Below, piece by piece: positions 1 to 8,424 of a DNA stretch of 56,112 nucleotides. Position numbers and translations under genes: made by a program. Numbering within the stretch: the first letter of the stretch is position 1; every line of letters starts with the position of its first letter. The notes under the pieces were generated by a model. That model was not told where the DNA came from and made no database searches. It saw only the letters and a program-made list of their open reading frames with translations. Source of the stretch: Bacteroidales bacterium (lineage in GTDB: Bacteria; Bacteroidota; Bacteroidia; Bacteroidales; ML635J-15); assembly GCA_016937855.1 (NCBI GenBank), contig JAFGVU010000180.1:1-56112 (forward strand). Reading direction: 5' to 3'.

Positions 1-1236
1 ATTTATTTTGCCATCAACGAATACTGAAATCTGCTCTTTCTTAACAATGTTGGTGATAAGACCATCGAGTAAGTGAGTGTGATCAGCGTTAGCGACTTCT
101 TTAACGCTGTATTTAATTTCCGGTGGGAAACAAGGAACAGCAACTTCTACAACAACCGCTTCAGTATCTTCACCACATTCGTTTTTAGCTGTAACAAGTA
201 TTTCGTGTTTTCCCGCATCGAGTTTAAATTTGTTGTTTATTTCGCCAGTATTGGTATTGAATTCAAAACTGTTGTTTTGTTTGTTATCAATAAAGAAATA
301 AATATTGTTTTTATCTTTCACATTTTTAATAAATCCCTCGAGTTGATATAATGAGTTTTCAGAGTTTATTTCATTTACTGAGATTTTCAATTCAGGTATA
401 TCGCAAGGAGCACTAATCATTACGTTAATGCTAAATGATTCTTCGGCACATTCGTTTTTAGCACGAATTTCAAGAATATGATTTCCTGGGTTTAGCTTTA
501 AATTTGCAGTAATTTGCCCTGTATTAACATCAAAAACGAAGGAAGTGCTTGTTCTGCCGTCAATTAGAAGAGTAATTTCATTTTTAGAGCTAATGTTTTG
601 AATTGTACCAATAAGTTTATGAGTAAATCCGGCGGTAGTAATTTCGTTAACGGTAAATTCTACTTTTGGTTTAGGGCATGGTTTTTCAATATCTAATTCA
701 AACGAATGTTCATCGTTTCCGCATTCATTATTTGCTTTGAGAATAATATTGTTTTTGCCGGGTTCCAGATTAAAACGACAAGATATTTCGTTTGTATTTG
801 GATTAAATTCAAAATCGTTTTTATTAATTCCATTTATACTTAAACTTATGTTTTCTTTTCGCAATATGTTTGAAACAGTTCCTTTCAAAATATGGGTAAA
901 GTTATCTCGCAAAGATTCTTCAATAATGAAATCTACGTCGGGAGGGAAACAAGGTTGTTCAACAATTACTTGAACAGTTTCGGTGTCTTCGCCACAATTA
1001 TTTTGTGCATATATGCTAATAGTGTGCTTTCCGGGTGCAAAGTTGTATTGAGAGTTAATTTGTCCGGAGGTAGCATCAAATTTAAAATATACATCAGGAT
1101 TTCCGTCAACTGTAATAGCAATGTTGTTAGCATTTTTGATATTTGTAACGGTTCCGTTTAGTTTATGAGTAACATATTCTGAGTCCACTTTTCCTACAAT
1201 AAAACTAACAACAGGATCAACACAAGGAGGAGTTGG
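1..1236 (-). repeat. Coding tandem repeats, ~273 bp unit (about 4.5 units visible)
   Basis: Cysteine-proline landmarks (PC-x-x-P, minus strand) fall near 1223, 950, 682, 404 and 133, about 270-278 bases apart. Each unit encodes ~91 residues with matching G-T-x-x-N-I, F-x-x-N-T-G-x-I and NxCG motifs. Units are clearly homologous but diverged at DNA level, so they are old duplications rather than recent copies. Confidence 0.75.
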
Positions 1237-2010
1237 AGTTGTTGCATATCCAATATCCCATTTTAGTAAAAGCCCTGTATAGTGATTTCTATCGATATGG
1301 CTATCATGATTTATTACTCCATCGATATTAGCACCGGAGATCGAATTGTCTTCTTCCATAAAATAGTTAGTTTTATGCTCTATTCCCAGTGAAAAACGAG
1401 GTGTGAATTGATAACCAAGATAAAGTCCTAGAGTTGGCGTTAAGCTACCGCGATTAATGTCGGCAGTTTCAAAATCATAATCGGATAATTCTTTTAGGTC
1501 AGTATATATTTCTGATCGATTATCGTTCCCATCAGCATTAATGCTTGAATAGTCGTATGGAGCTCCACTTTTTTCCAAATCAAAACTAGTCATGCTATGA
1601 GCAACACCGCCGCCCCCAAAACCACTTAGAATAATGCCCGTATTTTCACGAAGTCGATTTAGTGTTAAAACAAATTCGAGATCGTAATTAAAGTGGGTAT
1701 ATTTAATATTGTTATATGACCCATCTGTGTTTATTCTGTCGTCAAAGGCAATGTTCTGTCCGCCAAGAATTCGTAATCTCCAATCGAGACTTAGTGGAGC
1801 ATTTTGCTTTTGAAAAATAGAGCGTCCTACCAATAAAGTAGCACCGCCGCCTGTAAAATTTCGGATATCGCTGCTTTGATAAGAGCCACCAACACCAAAA
1901 CCAATGTCCCAGCCACTGTCGGTTGTATAATCGACTCTTTGAGCCTTTAGTTCGTTAAATCCCAACAATAGTAACGGTAACAGGATGAGTAATCGTAGAT
2001 TTCGTTTCAT
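1..2010 (-). CDS. Partial exported surface protein: barrel-like N-terminus plus ~91-residue tandem repeats
   Basis: The frame is open from an ATG at 2010 to base 1 (670 codons), so the C-terminus lies outside the window. It starts MKRNLRLLILLPLLLLG and reaches LKAQ, a clear Sec signal peptide. Residues ~30-255 are rich in alternating glycine and aromatic strands (GWDIGFGVGGSYQ, GLYLGYQFTPRFSLGIEHKT), like a small PorT/OmpA-type outer-membrane barrel. From about residue 260 the protein consists of at least four complete units and one partial unit of about 91 residues. Each begins PC-x-x-P and ends around NxCGEDT or a variant, with an inner G-x-I-x-x-I segment and an F-x-x-N-T-G-x-I segment; the fold looks all-beta and Ig-like. 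The gene is divergent from comM. Family not recognised; a domain such as an OmpA-like or sorting domain may lie beyond the edge. Call of an exported repeat protein is firm, the barrel is inferred. Confidence 0.8.
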   Translation of the reverse strand, partial: MKRNLRLLILLPLLLLGFNELKAQRVDYTTDSGWDIGFGVGGSYQSSDIRNFTGGGATLLVGRSIFQKQNAPLSLDWRLRILGGQNIAFDDRINTDGSYNNIKYTHFNYDLEFVLTLNRLRENTGIILSGFGGGGVAHSMTSFDLEKSGAPYDYSSINADGNDNRSEIYTDLKELSDYDFETADINRGSLTPTLGLYLGYQFTPRFSLGIEHKTNYFMEEDNSISGANIDGVINHDSHIDRNHYTGLLLKWDIGYATTPTPPCVDPVVSFIVGKVDSEYVTHKLNGTVTNIKNANNIAITVDGNPDVYFKFDATSGQINSQYNFAPGKHTISIYAQNNCGEDTETVQVIVEQPCFPPDVDFIIEESLRDNFTHILKGTVSNILRKENISLSINGINKNDFEFNPNTNEISCRFNLEPGKNNIILKANNECGNDEHSFELDIEKPCPKPKVEFTVNEITTAGFTHKLIGTIQNISSKNEITLLIDGRTSTSFVFDVNTGQITANLKLNPGNHILEIRAKNECAEESFSINVMISAPCDIPELKISVNEINSENSLYQLEGFIKNVKDKNNIYFFIDNKQNNSFEFNTNTGEINNKFKLDAGKHEILVTAKNECGEDTEAVVVEVAVPCFPPEIKYSVKEVANADHTHLLDGLITNIVKKEQISVFVDGKIN

Positions 2011-2312
2011 ATTTTTAAATTTTCGTTTTTTTGCTTAATTTAATTGTGTAAAAGTAAGTATTATTTTTTTTTTAAAATAATTTGATTTTGTTTTGTAAAC
2101 CAATTCTTATGCCAAACATGTAATGGGCTGATAATCAGCAATATAAGAAATAGGGTGGGATTTTGTGAATTATTTGAAAACTATAATAGGGATTATTTTT
2201 TTAATGTTTTTTTGGATAGTCTTATCATTAAAATGATTTTTGTGTGGAAAAAGAGGTACGAAATAAACCCAAATAACTATCTTTACAGACCAGTTTACCA
2301 AAAATAATTATT
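2011..2312. other. Divergent intergenic region between the repeat protein and comM
   Basis: This 302-base AT-rich stretch separates two divergent genes and should hold both promoters. No exact TAnnTTTG box with a correctly spaced TTTG was found. The nearest candidates are TATCTTTA at 2278-2285 toward comM and TACTTTTA (minus strand, around 2051-2058) toward the repeat protein, each one base off the consensus. No hairpin, small ORF or RNA gene was seen. Confidence 0.5.
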
Positions 2313-3851
2313 ATGCTTGTAAAAACATACGGAAGTGCTGTTGACGGAATTAACGCAAGCACGATTACAATCGAAGTTAACATATCTAAAGGAATAAACT
2401 TTTATTTAGTGGGTTTGCCCGATTCTGCTGTAAAAGAGAGTCAGCAACGAATAATAAGTGCACTAAATAATAACGAGTTTAAGTGGCCTGGAAAGCGAAT
2501 CGTTATTAATATGGCTCCGGCAGATATCCGAAAGGAAGGTTCTTCGTATGATTTACCTATTGCAATGGGTGTTTTGGCAGCATCGGAACAAATTAACCCC
2601 GTTAGCTTGGAGGATTATATTATAATGGGTGAATTATCCCTTGACGGTATGGTTAATCCAATAAAAGGAGCTTTGCCAATAGCAATAAATGCTAAAGAAG
2701 CAGGATTTAAAGGAGTAATCTTACCGGAACAAAACACTCTCGAAGCAGCTGTGGTAGAAGGTTTAGAAGTTTATGGCGTTAGGCACATTAGCGAGATTGT
2801 TGGTTTTTTAAACGGTGATAGAGATTTAAAAAGAGTTGAGGTTGACATTGAAAAAGAGTTTGAAAAAGGGATAAGAGAGATAGATATAGACTTTGCAGAT
2901 GTAAAGGGGCAGGAAAATGTAAAGCGTGCCCTCGAAATAGCAGCAGCAGGAGGACATAACATAATTTTAATCGGACCTCCTGGTTCGGGCAAAACAATGT
3001 TAGCAAAGCGTATGCCCGGCATATTGCCCCCATTGGGTCTTGACGAAGCAATTGAAACAACCAAAATACATTCGGTAGCCGGTAAAACAGGAGCAGGAAG
3101 TTCTTTAATGCTACAAAGACCATTTAGGTCGCCACACCACACAATATCTGATGTGGCACTTGTTGGTGGAGGAACATATCCACAGCCTGGCGAAATTTCT
3201 TTAGCACATAATGGCGTTTTATTTTTAGATGAATTACCCGAGTTTAAGCGTACAGTACTCGAAGTAATGAGACAGCCACTGGAAGATAGAGTTGTTACAA
3301 TTTCCAGAGCGAAATTTACTGTAGAATACCCTGCCAGTCTTATGCTTGTTGCATCAATGAATCCATGTCCTTGTGGGTACTATAACCATCCCGAAAAAGA
3401 ATGTGTTTGCACCCCAACGATGGTACAAAGGTATATGAGTAAAATTTCCGGGCCATTATTAGACCGAATTGATATACATCTTGAGGTTACTCCGGTAAGT
3501 TTTGATAAATTGTCGGATGTTAAGCCTGCCGAAAAAAGTAGCGACATACAAAAACGTGTTGTAAACGCCAGAAAAATTCAGACAGAAAGATTTAAAAACA
3601 GAAAGAATGTTTATTGCAATGCTCAGATGAATTCGAAAATGATAAAAGAGTTTTGCGTTCTTGATGATACTTGTTTAGGTTTGATTAAAAATGCGATGGA
3701 AAAGTTAGATTTATCGGCTCGGGCGTACGATAGAATTATAAAACTATCGCGAACAATTGCCGATTTAGAAGGATCACAAGATATCAAAGCATCGCATATT
3801 GCAGAAGCAATTCATTATCGTAGCCTCGACAGGGAGACTTGGGGAAGCTAA
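2313..3851 (+). CDS. comM: ComM/YifB-family Mg-chelatase-like AAA+ ATPase
   Basis: This 512-residue protein matches the usual length and order of the YifB/ComM family. It has an N-terminal ribosomal-S5/Lon-like fold domain (from MLVKTYGSAVDGINA), a central AAA+ Mg-chelatase domain with Walker A GPPGSGKT at residues 221-228 and Walker B VLFLDELPEF, a Cys cluster CPCGYY...CVC, and the C-terminal chelatase helical domain with SARAYDRIIKLSRTIADLEG. In Vibrio and Haemophilus, ComM is a hexameric branch-migration helicase that helps integrate DNA in natural transformation; the same role here is inferred from the family. The ATG at 2313 fits the family N-terminus. It stands alone, divergent from the gene to its left and convergent with the kinase gene to its right. 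Confidence 0.93.
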   Translation: MLVKTYGSAVDGINASTITIEVNISKGINFYLVGLPDSAVKESQQRIISALNNNEFKWPGKRIVINMAPADIRKEGSSYDLPIAMGVLAASEQINPVSLEDYIIMGELSLDGMVNPIKGALPIAINAKEAGFKGVILPEQNTLEAAVVEGLEVYGVRHISEIVGFLNGDRDLKRVEVDIEKEFEKGIREIDIDFADVKGQENVKRALEIAAAGGHNIILIGPPGSGKTMLAKRMPGILPPLGLDEAIETTKIHSVAGKTGAGSSLMLQRPFRSPHHTISDVALVGGGTYPQPGEISLAHNGVLFLDELPEFKRTVLEVMRQPLEDRVVTISRAKFTVEYPASLMLVASMNPCPCGYYNHPEKECVCTPTMVQRYMSKISGPLLDRIDIHLEVTPVSFDKLSDVKPAEKSSDIQKRVVNARKIQTERFKNRKNVYCNAQMNSKMIKEFCVLDDTCLGLIKNAMEKLDLSARAYDRIIKLSRTIADLEGSQDIKASHIAEAIHYRSLDRETWGS

Positions 3852-3944
3852 TCACTAATTTACATCTAAACGTGGTGATAAGTAGCCCCTAAGTAAACAA
3901 TTTGTTTGTGTGATGCAATGGGAAATTATAATCTTGTCAATAAC

Positions 3945-4877
3945 CTATACAATCACATTTAAGCTTTTGGGCACTATACTAATTTCGTAGGGAGCGCTTC
4001 CTATAATTTCGCCGTCGGTTTCGGCAAAAATAATTTCTTGCGATTCAATCCGGAAACTTTTTGTTTTAAAAGACCTTACTCCTTTAACGGTGGTGATTTT
4101 TGAATTATATAGTTTATTAACATTTGTGACAATTTTATATTTAGGCATATCCTGATAAATTGTCACATGTAAAAATCCGTCATCTATAACTGCATCGGGT
4201 GTTTGAATCATTCCACCACCCGAAAATTTACCGTTTCCAATACTAATAGATAAAAATTTGCCTTCGAGAATTTTGTCGTTTATGTAAACTTTTAGTTTCC
4301 AAGGTTTATAATTGATGAGGCTTTTTAACAAACTAATAAGATATGCAAATTTTGTTCGACGACCGCGCTCTTTCATCTCGTTAGTTGTTTTAACGACCGT
4401 TGAGTCAAAACATAATCCGGCAATATTGATAAAATACGAAGCTTTTTCGCCATTATCCGACATAAATACAATTTTTCCAACATCCTGAACTCGTGTCGGA
4501 AAGGTTTTTAATCTTTCCATCTCTTCGGCGTAGTCGGGTTTCATATTATAATATCTTGCCCAATCGTTGCCGGTTCCCATTTGAATTAAACCCAGATATA
4601 TTTGATTTGTATCGACAGATTTTTGCTTAAAAATGCCATTAGTAACTTCGTTTAGTGTCCCATCACCGCCAACAACAATAAATTTGCGATACCCTGATTC
4701 AATTTTTTGATGTACTAAAAATTCGGCATGACCAACTCTTTCGGTAAAGGCAAAATCGTATTTAATCTCGTTATCTTCGAGCATTTTCACAATCTTTGGC
4801 CACTCACGACTACCACCTTCGTTTCCCGCGTTTGGATTTATGATAAAGAAATATTTTGTTTCGGTTTTAAATTCCAA
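3945..4877 (-). CDS. Diacylglycerol/sphingosine-kinase-like lipid kinase (DAGKc/YegS family)
   Basis: At 310 residues the protein has the size of YegS/DgkB-type lipid kinases. Near the N-terminus is IINPNAG (residues ~13-19), and the nucleotide-binding GGDGT motif is at residues 70-74 in the context VVGGDGTLNEVTNGI. GLIQMGTGNDWAR is the following conserved GTxND block. The C-terminal beta-sandwich part contains ISIGNGKFSGGGMIQTPDA, also typical. The family phosphorylates lipid alcohols such as diacylglycerol with ATP at the membrane; the true substrate cannot be read from sequence. The gene is convergent with comM (93-base gap) and divergent from the YD-like repeat gene. Confidence 0.88.
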   Translation of the reverse strand: MEFKTETKYFFIINPNAGNEGGSREWPKIVKMLEDNEIKYDFAFTERVGHAEFLVHQKIESGYRKFIVVGGDGTLNEVTNGIFKQKSVDTNQIYLGLIQMGTGNDWARYYNMKPDYAEEMERLKTFPTRVQDVGKIVFMSDNGEKASYFINIAGLCFDSTVVKTTNEMKERGRRTKFAYLISLLKSLINYKPWKLKVYINDKILEGKFLSISIGNGKFSGGGMIQTPDAVIDDGFLHVTIYQDMPKYKIVTNVNKLYNSKITTVKGVRSFKTKSFRIESQEIIFAETDGEIIGSAPYEISIVPKSLNVIV

Positions 4878-4964
4878 ATTGTAAAAGTTTTAGGCAATTT
4901 TAATTTTTTTGAGCGAAAATAATGTTTTTTATTTCAATATTTTTAAAAAATTGATACTAAATTG

Positions 4965-4972
4965 TAGCTTTG
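4965..4972 (+). promoter_or_regulatory. Bacteroidota -7 box TAGCTTTG for the YD-like repeat gene
   Basis: TAGCTTTG matches the Bacteroidota consensus TAnnTTTG exactly and lies 22 bases before the ATG at 4995. The -33 position has only TTTA. The short leader suggests transcription starts close to the start codon. Confidence 0.55.
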
Positions 4973-4994
4973 CACTAAAAATAAAGTTCAAATT

Positions 4995-5843
4995 ATGTCA
5001 AAAAGTCTCAGATTATCAAAAGTTTATAAGGTTTTTAAAACCTCGTCAGATGAAAAAGTTCTACAAAGAATTTCTGAATATAACCCAAACGGCGATCTAA
5101 CTTATATTAAAGAATATGATGAAGAGGGAAATGCCGTGCTTGAAGAAAAAACGGAGTATAATGAGCAAGGAAAACCTCTGAAATCAATAAGTGTAAACTT
5201 TTTAGATGATATCGAAGAAACTATCACTTATACTTACGACAATAGCGGAAAACTGGTAAGCGAGAAGATAGAAAATCAACAAGGTTGGACATCAATCAAA
5301 AAATACGAACGTCAGGATGATGGTAAAACTGTTGTAGTTAAAACCGTTGACGAAGATGATGAACTAGAGGAAATGTGGATGGTAGAACTGGACGATAAAG
5401 GTAGAATTCTTAATCATAAAAGTTATGATGAAAATGAAAAACTAATAGAGTCTGTGAAAAACAAATACAATGAAAATGGTGACTTATTGTTGAAAGAGGA
5501 ACTTGATCATAAAAACAAGCCCGAAAAGACTCATCACTACTACTATAATGAGAATAGTAAAATTACAGCTGTAAAAACATTAAACCGAAAAGGAAAAACA
5601 ATAGATTGGGTTAAGATTGAGTACGACGAAAACGACAAGCCAATTGAGCAGTTTTCTATGTCGGGTGCAAAAATTGTGATGACTTATAACGATGATGGCA
5701 GTGTTACCGAGACAAAACTTAATCCTGGTGGAGCCGAGATTAGCAAGGAAACTCGATATTTTGATGAAGACAAAAATCTAATTAGAGAAGACTATGGCGA
5801 TTATGTTGTGTTGATAGAAAATGAGTTCTGGGAAAATAAATAA
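4995..5843 (+). CDS. Cytoplasmic protein of YD/RHS-like tandem repeats, function unknown
   Basis: The 282-residue product has no signal peptide or membrane segment and is very rich in Glu, Asp and Lys. It consists of about ten short repeats of roughly 20-24 residues with the pattern Y-[DN]-E-x-G-x-x-[LIV], for example EYDEEGNAVLEEKTEYNEQG, TYDNSGKLVSEKI and KYNENGDLLLKEE. These resemble YD repeats of RHS proteins or the YwqK/MORN-variant repeats seen in some Bacteroidota proteins. Such repeats form extended beta-hairpin stacks. Here there is no toxin domain and no export signal, so a toxin role is not supported. It is preceded by a good -7 box and followed immediately by a palindromic repeat element. 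It is a single-gene unit; function unknown. Confidence 0.75.
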   Translation: MSKSLRLSKVYKVFKTSSDEKVLQRISEYNPNGDLTYIKEYDEEGNAVLEEKTEYNEQGKPLKSISVNFLDDIEETITYTYDNSGKLVSEKIENQQGWTSIKKYERQDDGKTVVVKTVDEDDELEEMWMVELDDKGRILNHKSYDENEKLIESVKNKYNENGDLLLKEELDHKNKPEKTHHYYYNENSKITAVKTLNRKGKTIDWVKIEYDENDKPIEQFSMSGAKIVMTYNDDGSVTETKLNPGGAEISKETRYFDEDKNLIREDYGDYVVLIENEFWENK

Positions 5844-5845
5844 TT

Positions 5846-6025
5846 GGTAAATTTTCGAGTAACTCGAAAATTTTGGTTGAAAAAATTTGAATTTTGATGA
5901 GTGCGCAGGCCTCCCCTAGGTCATTGCTCCGATGGTTATCGGAGGTCGAAATGAGGGATGCAGGGGCGCGTTGGGAAAAAAGAAAAAAAAGAAAATAGGT
6001 AAATTTTCGAGAAACTCGAAAATTT
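5846..6025 (+). repeat. Dispersed palindromic element, composite copy with GC-rich core
   Basis: Two hairpins bracket a core. The left hairpin (5849-5873) has AAATTTTCGAGT facing ACTCGAAAATTT; the right one (6001-6025) has AAATTTTCGAG, an AAA loop and CTCGAAAATTT, preceded by TAGGT. Between them is a GC-rich stretch (about 5901-5974) containing GCAGGCCTCCC, a smaller inner hairpin (CTCCGAT...ATCGGAG) and GATGCAGGGGCGCGTTGGGA. The same core and hairpin occur in the same order on the minus strand at 20988-21103. Base composition of the core is unlike the surrounding AT-rich DNA. The left hairpin starts 3 bases after the stop codon of the YD-like repeat gene. Confidence 0.8.
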
Positions 6026-6103
6026 GGGTTTACAAGGAAAAGAGATTGAGAAAATTAGGAAAGAAAAAAGGAAGTTAAAAAATAAGAAAACGAAATAAAA
6101 AAT

Positions 6104-7375
6104 ATGAAAATATTAGTTTTAGGTTCTGGAGGTAGAGAACATGCGATTACATGGAAGCTTAGTCAGAGTAAAAAGGCAGATAAGATTTTTGTAGCGCCTG
6201 GTAATCCCGGTACTGGCGAAATAGCTACAAATATTGCTATAAGTGTTAACGATTTTGATGCAATTGCTGATGAAGTTCGAAAAAACAATATCGACATGAT
6301 AGTTGTTGGACCCGAAGATCCTCTGGTAAACGGAATATGGGATTATTTTAATAACAGACCGGAATTTGCTCAATTAAAGGTTGTTGGTCCGTCTAAATAC
6401 GCGGCTCAGCTTGAGGGAAGTAAAGATTTTGCAAAGGAATTTATGCAAAAATTCAATATCCCTACGGCAGGATATTTTACAGCAAATAAAGACAATATTG
6501 AGGACGCGATTTTGTTTCTTAAAAAAGTTAGTTCACCATATGTTCTGAAAGCCGACGGATTAGCTGCCGGTAAAGGAGTTTTAATAATTGAAGACTTAAA
6601 CGAGGCCATTTCTGAACTAAAAAATATGCTTGACGGTAAATTCGGTGAGGCAAGTACAAAAGTTGTTATCGAAGAATTTCTCGATGGTGTAGAGTTATCC
6701 GTTTTTGTAATTACCGATGGCAAAGATTATGTATTATTACCCGAAGCCAAAGATTATAAACGAATTGGAGAAAATAATACAGGACTTAATACCGGTGGAA
6801 TGGGCGCAGTATCTCCAGTGCCGTTTTTTGATAAGGATTTTAGAGAAAAAGTTGTTTCTAAAATTGTTGAGCCTACTATAAATGGCTTGTATTCCGAAAA
6901 AATGGATTATGTCGGATTTGTCTTTTTTGGGCTGATAAATGTTAAAGGAGAACCTTTTGTAATTGAATATAATGTTAGAATGGGAGATCCTGAAACAGAG
7001 GTTGTTTTACCAAGATTAAAATCAGACCTTGTTGAGATTCTTGATGCTGCGTGTAATAGTAAACTTAGAGATATTATACCGGAATATCACTCTGATGCTG
7101 CGGCAACTGTTATGTTGGTTTCTGGTGGATATCCTGAAGATTATCAAAAAGGAAAAAAAATACAGGGGCTAGATATTCAGAATCAAAGCGTGGTATTCCA
7201 TGCCGGCACAACTCTTAAGGATGACGATATTTTTACTAATGGAGGTAGAGTTTTGGCCGTCAGCTCTTATGGTTTGGATATTTTTAAAGCTCTCGAAAAA
7301 TCTTACAATACTGCAAAACAAATATCTTTCGAAAATATGTACTATCGTAAAGATCTGGGATTCGACCTAAAATGA
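6104..7375 (+). CDS. purD: Phosphoribosylamine--glycine ligase (GAR synthetase)
   Basis: The enzyme joins phosphoribosylamine and glycine with ATP, the second step of purine synthesis, in the cytoplasm. The 423 residues match the usual PurD length. The N-terminus MKILVLGSGGREHAITWKLS is diagnostic, followed by an ATP-grasp domain with VLKADGLAAGKGV, the block NTGGMGAVSPVP, and EYNVRMGDPETEVVLPRL with the metal-binding Glu and Asn. The C-terminal block ends around TNGGRVLAVSSYG. The ATG at 6104 is the only start consistent with the family. Its stop overlaps the next gene's start by 4 bases (ATGA), so the two are translationally coupled. No other purine gene is nearby. Confidence 0.97.
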   Translation: MKILVLGSGGREHAITWKLSQSKKADKIFVAPGNPGTGEIATNIAISVNDFDAIADEVRKNNIDMIVVGPEDPLVNGIWDYFNNRPEFAQLKVVGPSKYAAQLEGSKDFAKEFMQKFNIPTAGYFTANKDNIEDAILFLKKVSSPYVLKADGLAAGKGVLIIEDLNEAISELKNMLDGKFGEASTKVVIEEFLDGVELSVFVITDGKDYVLLPEAKDYKRIGENNTGLNTGGMGAVSPVPFFDKDFREKVVSKIVEPTINGLYSEKMDYVGFVFFGLINVKGEPFVIEYNVRMGDPETEVVLPRLKSDLVEILDAACNSKLRDIIPEYHSDAAATVMLVSGGYPEDYQKGKKIQGLDIQNQSVVFHAGTTLKDDDIFTNGGRVLAVSSYGLDIFKALEKSYNTAKQISFENMYYRKDLGFDLK

Positions 7376-8364
7376 TAAAAATTCTAAAGGCAAATAATCC
7401 AATTAACTATTTGTTAATGTTTGGTCTTATGCTTTCGCTTTGGGCATTTAAATTCTATTACATGCCAACCGAGATAGAAGCATATATTCTAAAAAACTAT
7501 ATATTACCGGGATTTCCCGAGACAGTGTTTATGAAATACTTGTCGGCAGTTTTGTCTTTTGGTGTATATTATTTATTTGCATTGTTGATTATTAAATTTA
7601 ATGCAAATTTGATGATTGTTGAGAATGCATATCAGAGTGCAGGTGTTATTTTTGTTATGATGACAGGCTTTTTTATTAATTCTCAAAGAATTTTGCCGGA
7701 AACATTGGCATCTTTTACCCTTTTTATCGCTGTTATGCAAATATTTAATTCTTACCAAAAGATAAAGGCCGAATTAAATATTTTGGATGCATCAATTTTT
7801 ACAGCTTTAACTGTGATTTTAGTTCACAAACTTGTTTTTGTAATAGCTTTGGTTTTTATTGTGATGGTCATTATCAGACCTGTTAAAACCAAAGAAGTGT
7901 TGATTTATTTTACAGGTATCTTTTTTAGTTTTTTAGTTTTAGTCGCAATTGTTTGGCTAACAGGCGATATTGTTGAAGCATACGACATTGGTAAACAAGC
8001 CATGATATCAAAATTTGCAGAGTTCAAATACAATTCATTAAATTACATTGTTTTTGCTCCAATGATAATATTGGCTGCAATATCGGTATTTAGCCGATTT
8101 TCCTTAAGTCAGTCAAGAAAAGTTTCTGCCCGTAAATTTCAAAATGCTATAGTTTTTATTATTGTTTGCTTGACTGTATTTTTTGTCAGTCCTCATTCAA
8201 CAAATGAAGGAATTGTATTAATCTATCCTTGGGTTGCAATATTGTTATCCAATGTGATAATTAATGCAAGAAATGTTTATGCAAGTATTGTTTTTGTTGG
8301 CTTTATAGTTTCGCTTTATGCCGTGCATGTTTTGCAGATAGTTTTTTACTTGTCAATTTTTTAG
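7372..8364 (+). CDS. Polytopic inner-membrane protein downstream of purD (DUF6427-like)
   Basis: This 330-residue protein has about eight to ten hydrophobic segments and almost no soluble domain. It starts MIKILKANNPINYLLMFGLM, and contains a positively charged loop around SLSQSRKVSARK. The start overlaps the purD stop by 4 bases. From memory, it resembles the Bacteroidota membrane family DUF6427; that was not checked. No catalytic motif or transport signature was recognised, so a function is not assigned. Distribution of charged loops and aromatic residues would fit a membrane enzyme or flippase-like protein, but this is speculation. Confidence 0.75.
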   Translation: MIKILKANNPINYLLMFGLMLSLWAFKFYYMPTEIEAYILKNYILPGFPETVFMKYLSAVLSFGVYYLFALLIIKFNANLMIVENAYQSAGVIFVMMTGFFINSQRILPETLASFTLFIAVMQIFNSYQKIKAELNILDASIFTALTVILVHKLVFVIALVFIVMVIIRPVKTKEVLIYFTGIFFSFLVLVAIVWLTGDIVEAYDIGKQAMISKFAEFKYNSLNYIVFAPMIILAAISVFSRFSLSQSRKVSARKFQNAIVFIIVCLTVFFVSPHSTNEGIVLIYPWVAILLSNVIINARNVYASIVFVGFIVSLYAVHVLQIVFYLSIF

Positions 8365-8424
8365 ATATTTGCATATCTTTATAATGAAATTAAATAAAAT
8401 GGATGTTTTAACGTTAGTAATAAA

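Noticed and set aside
2771-3142. Two minus-strand frames of over 100 codons inside comM
   Set aside because: They are antisense to the well-conserved AAA+ domain and show no start signal or recognisable protein.
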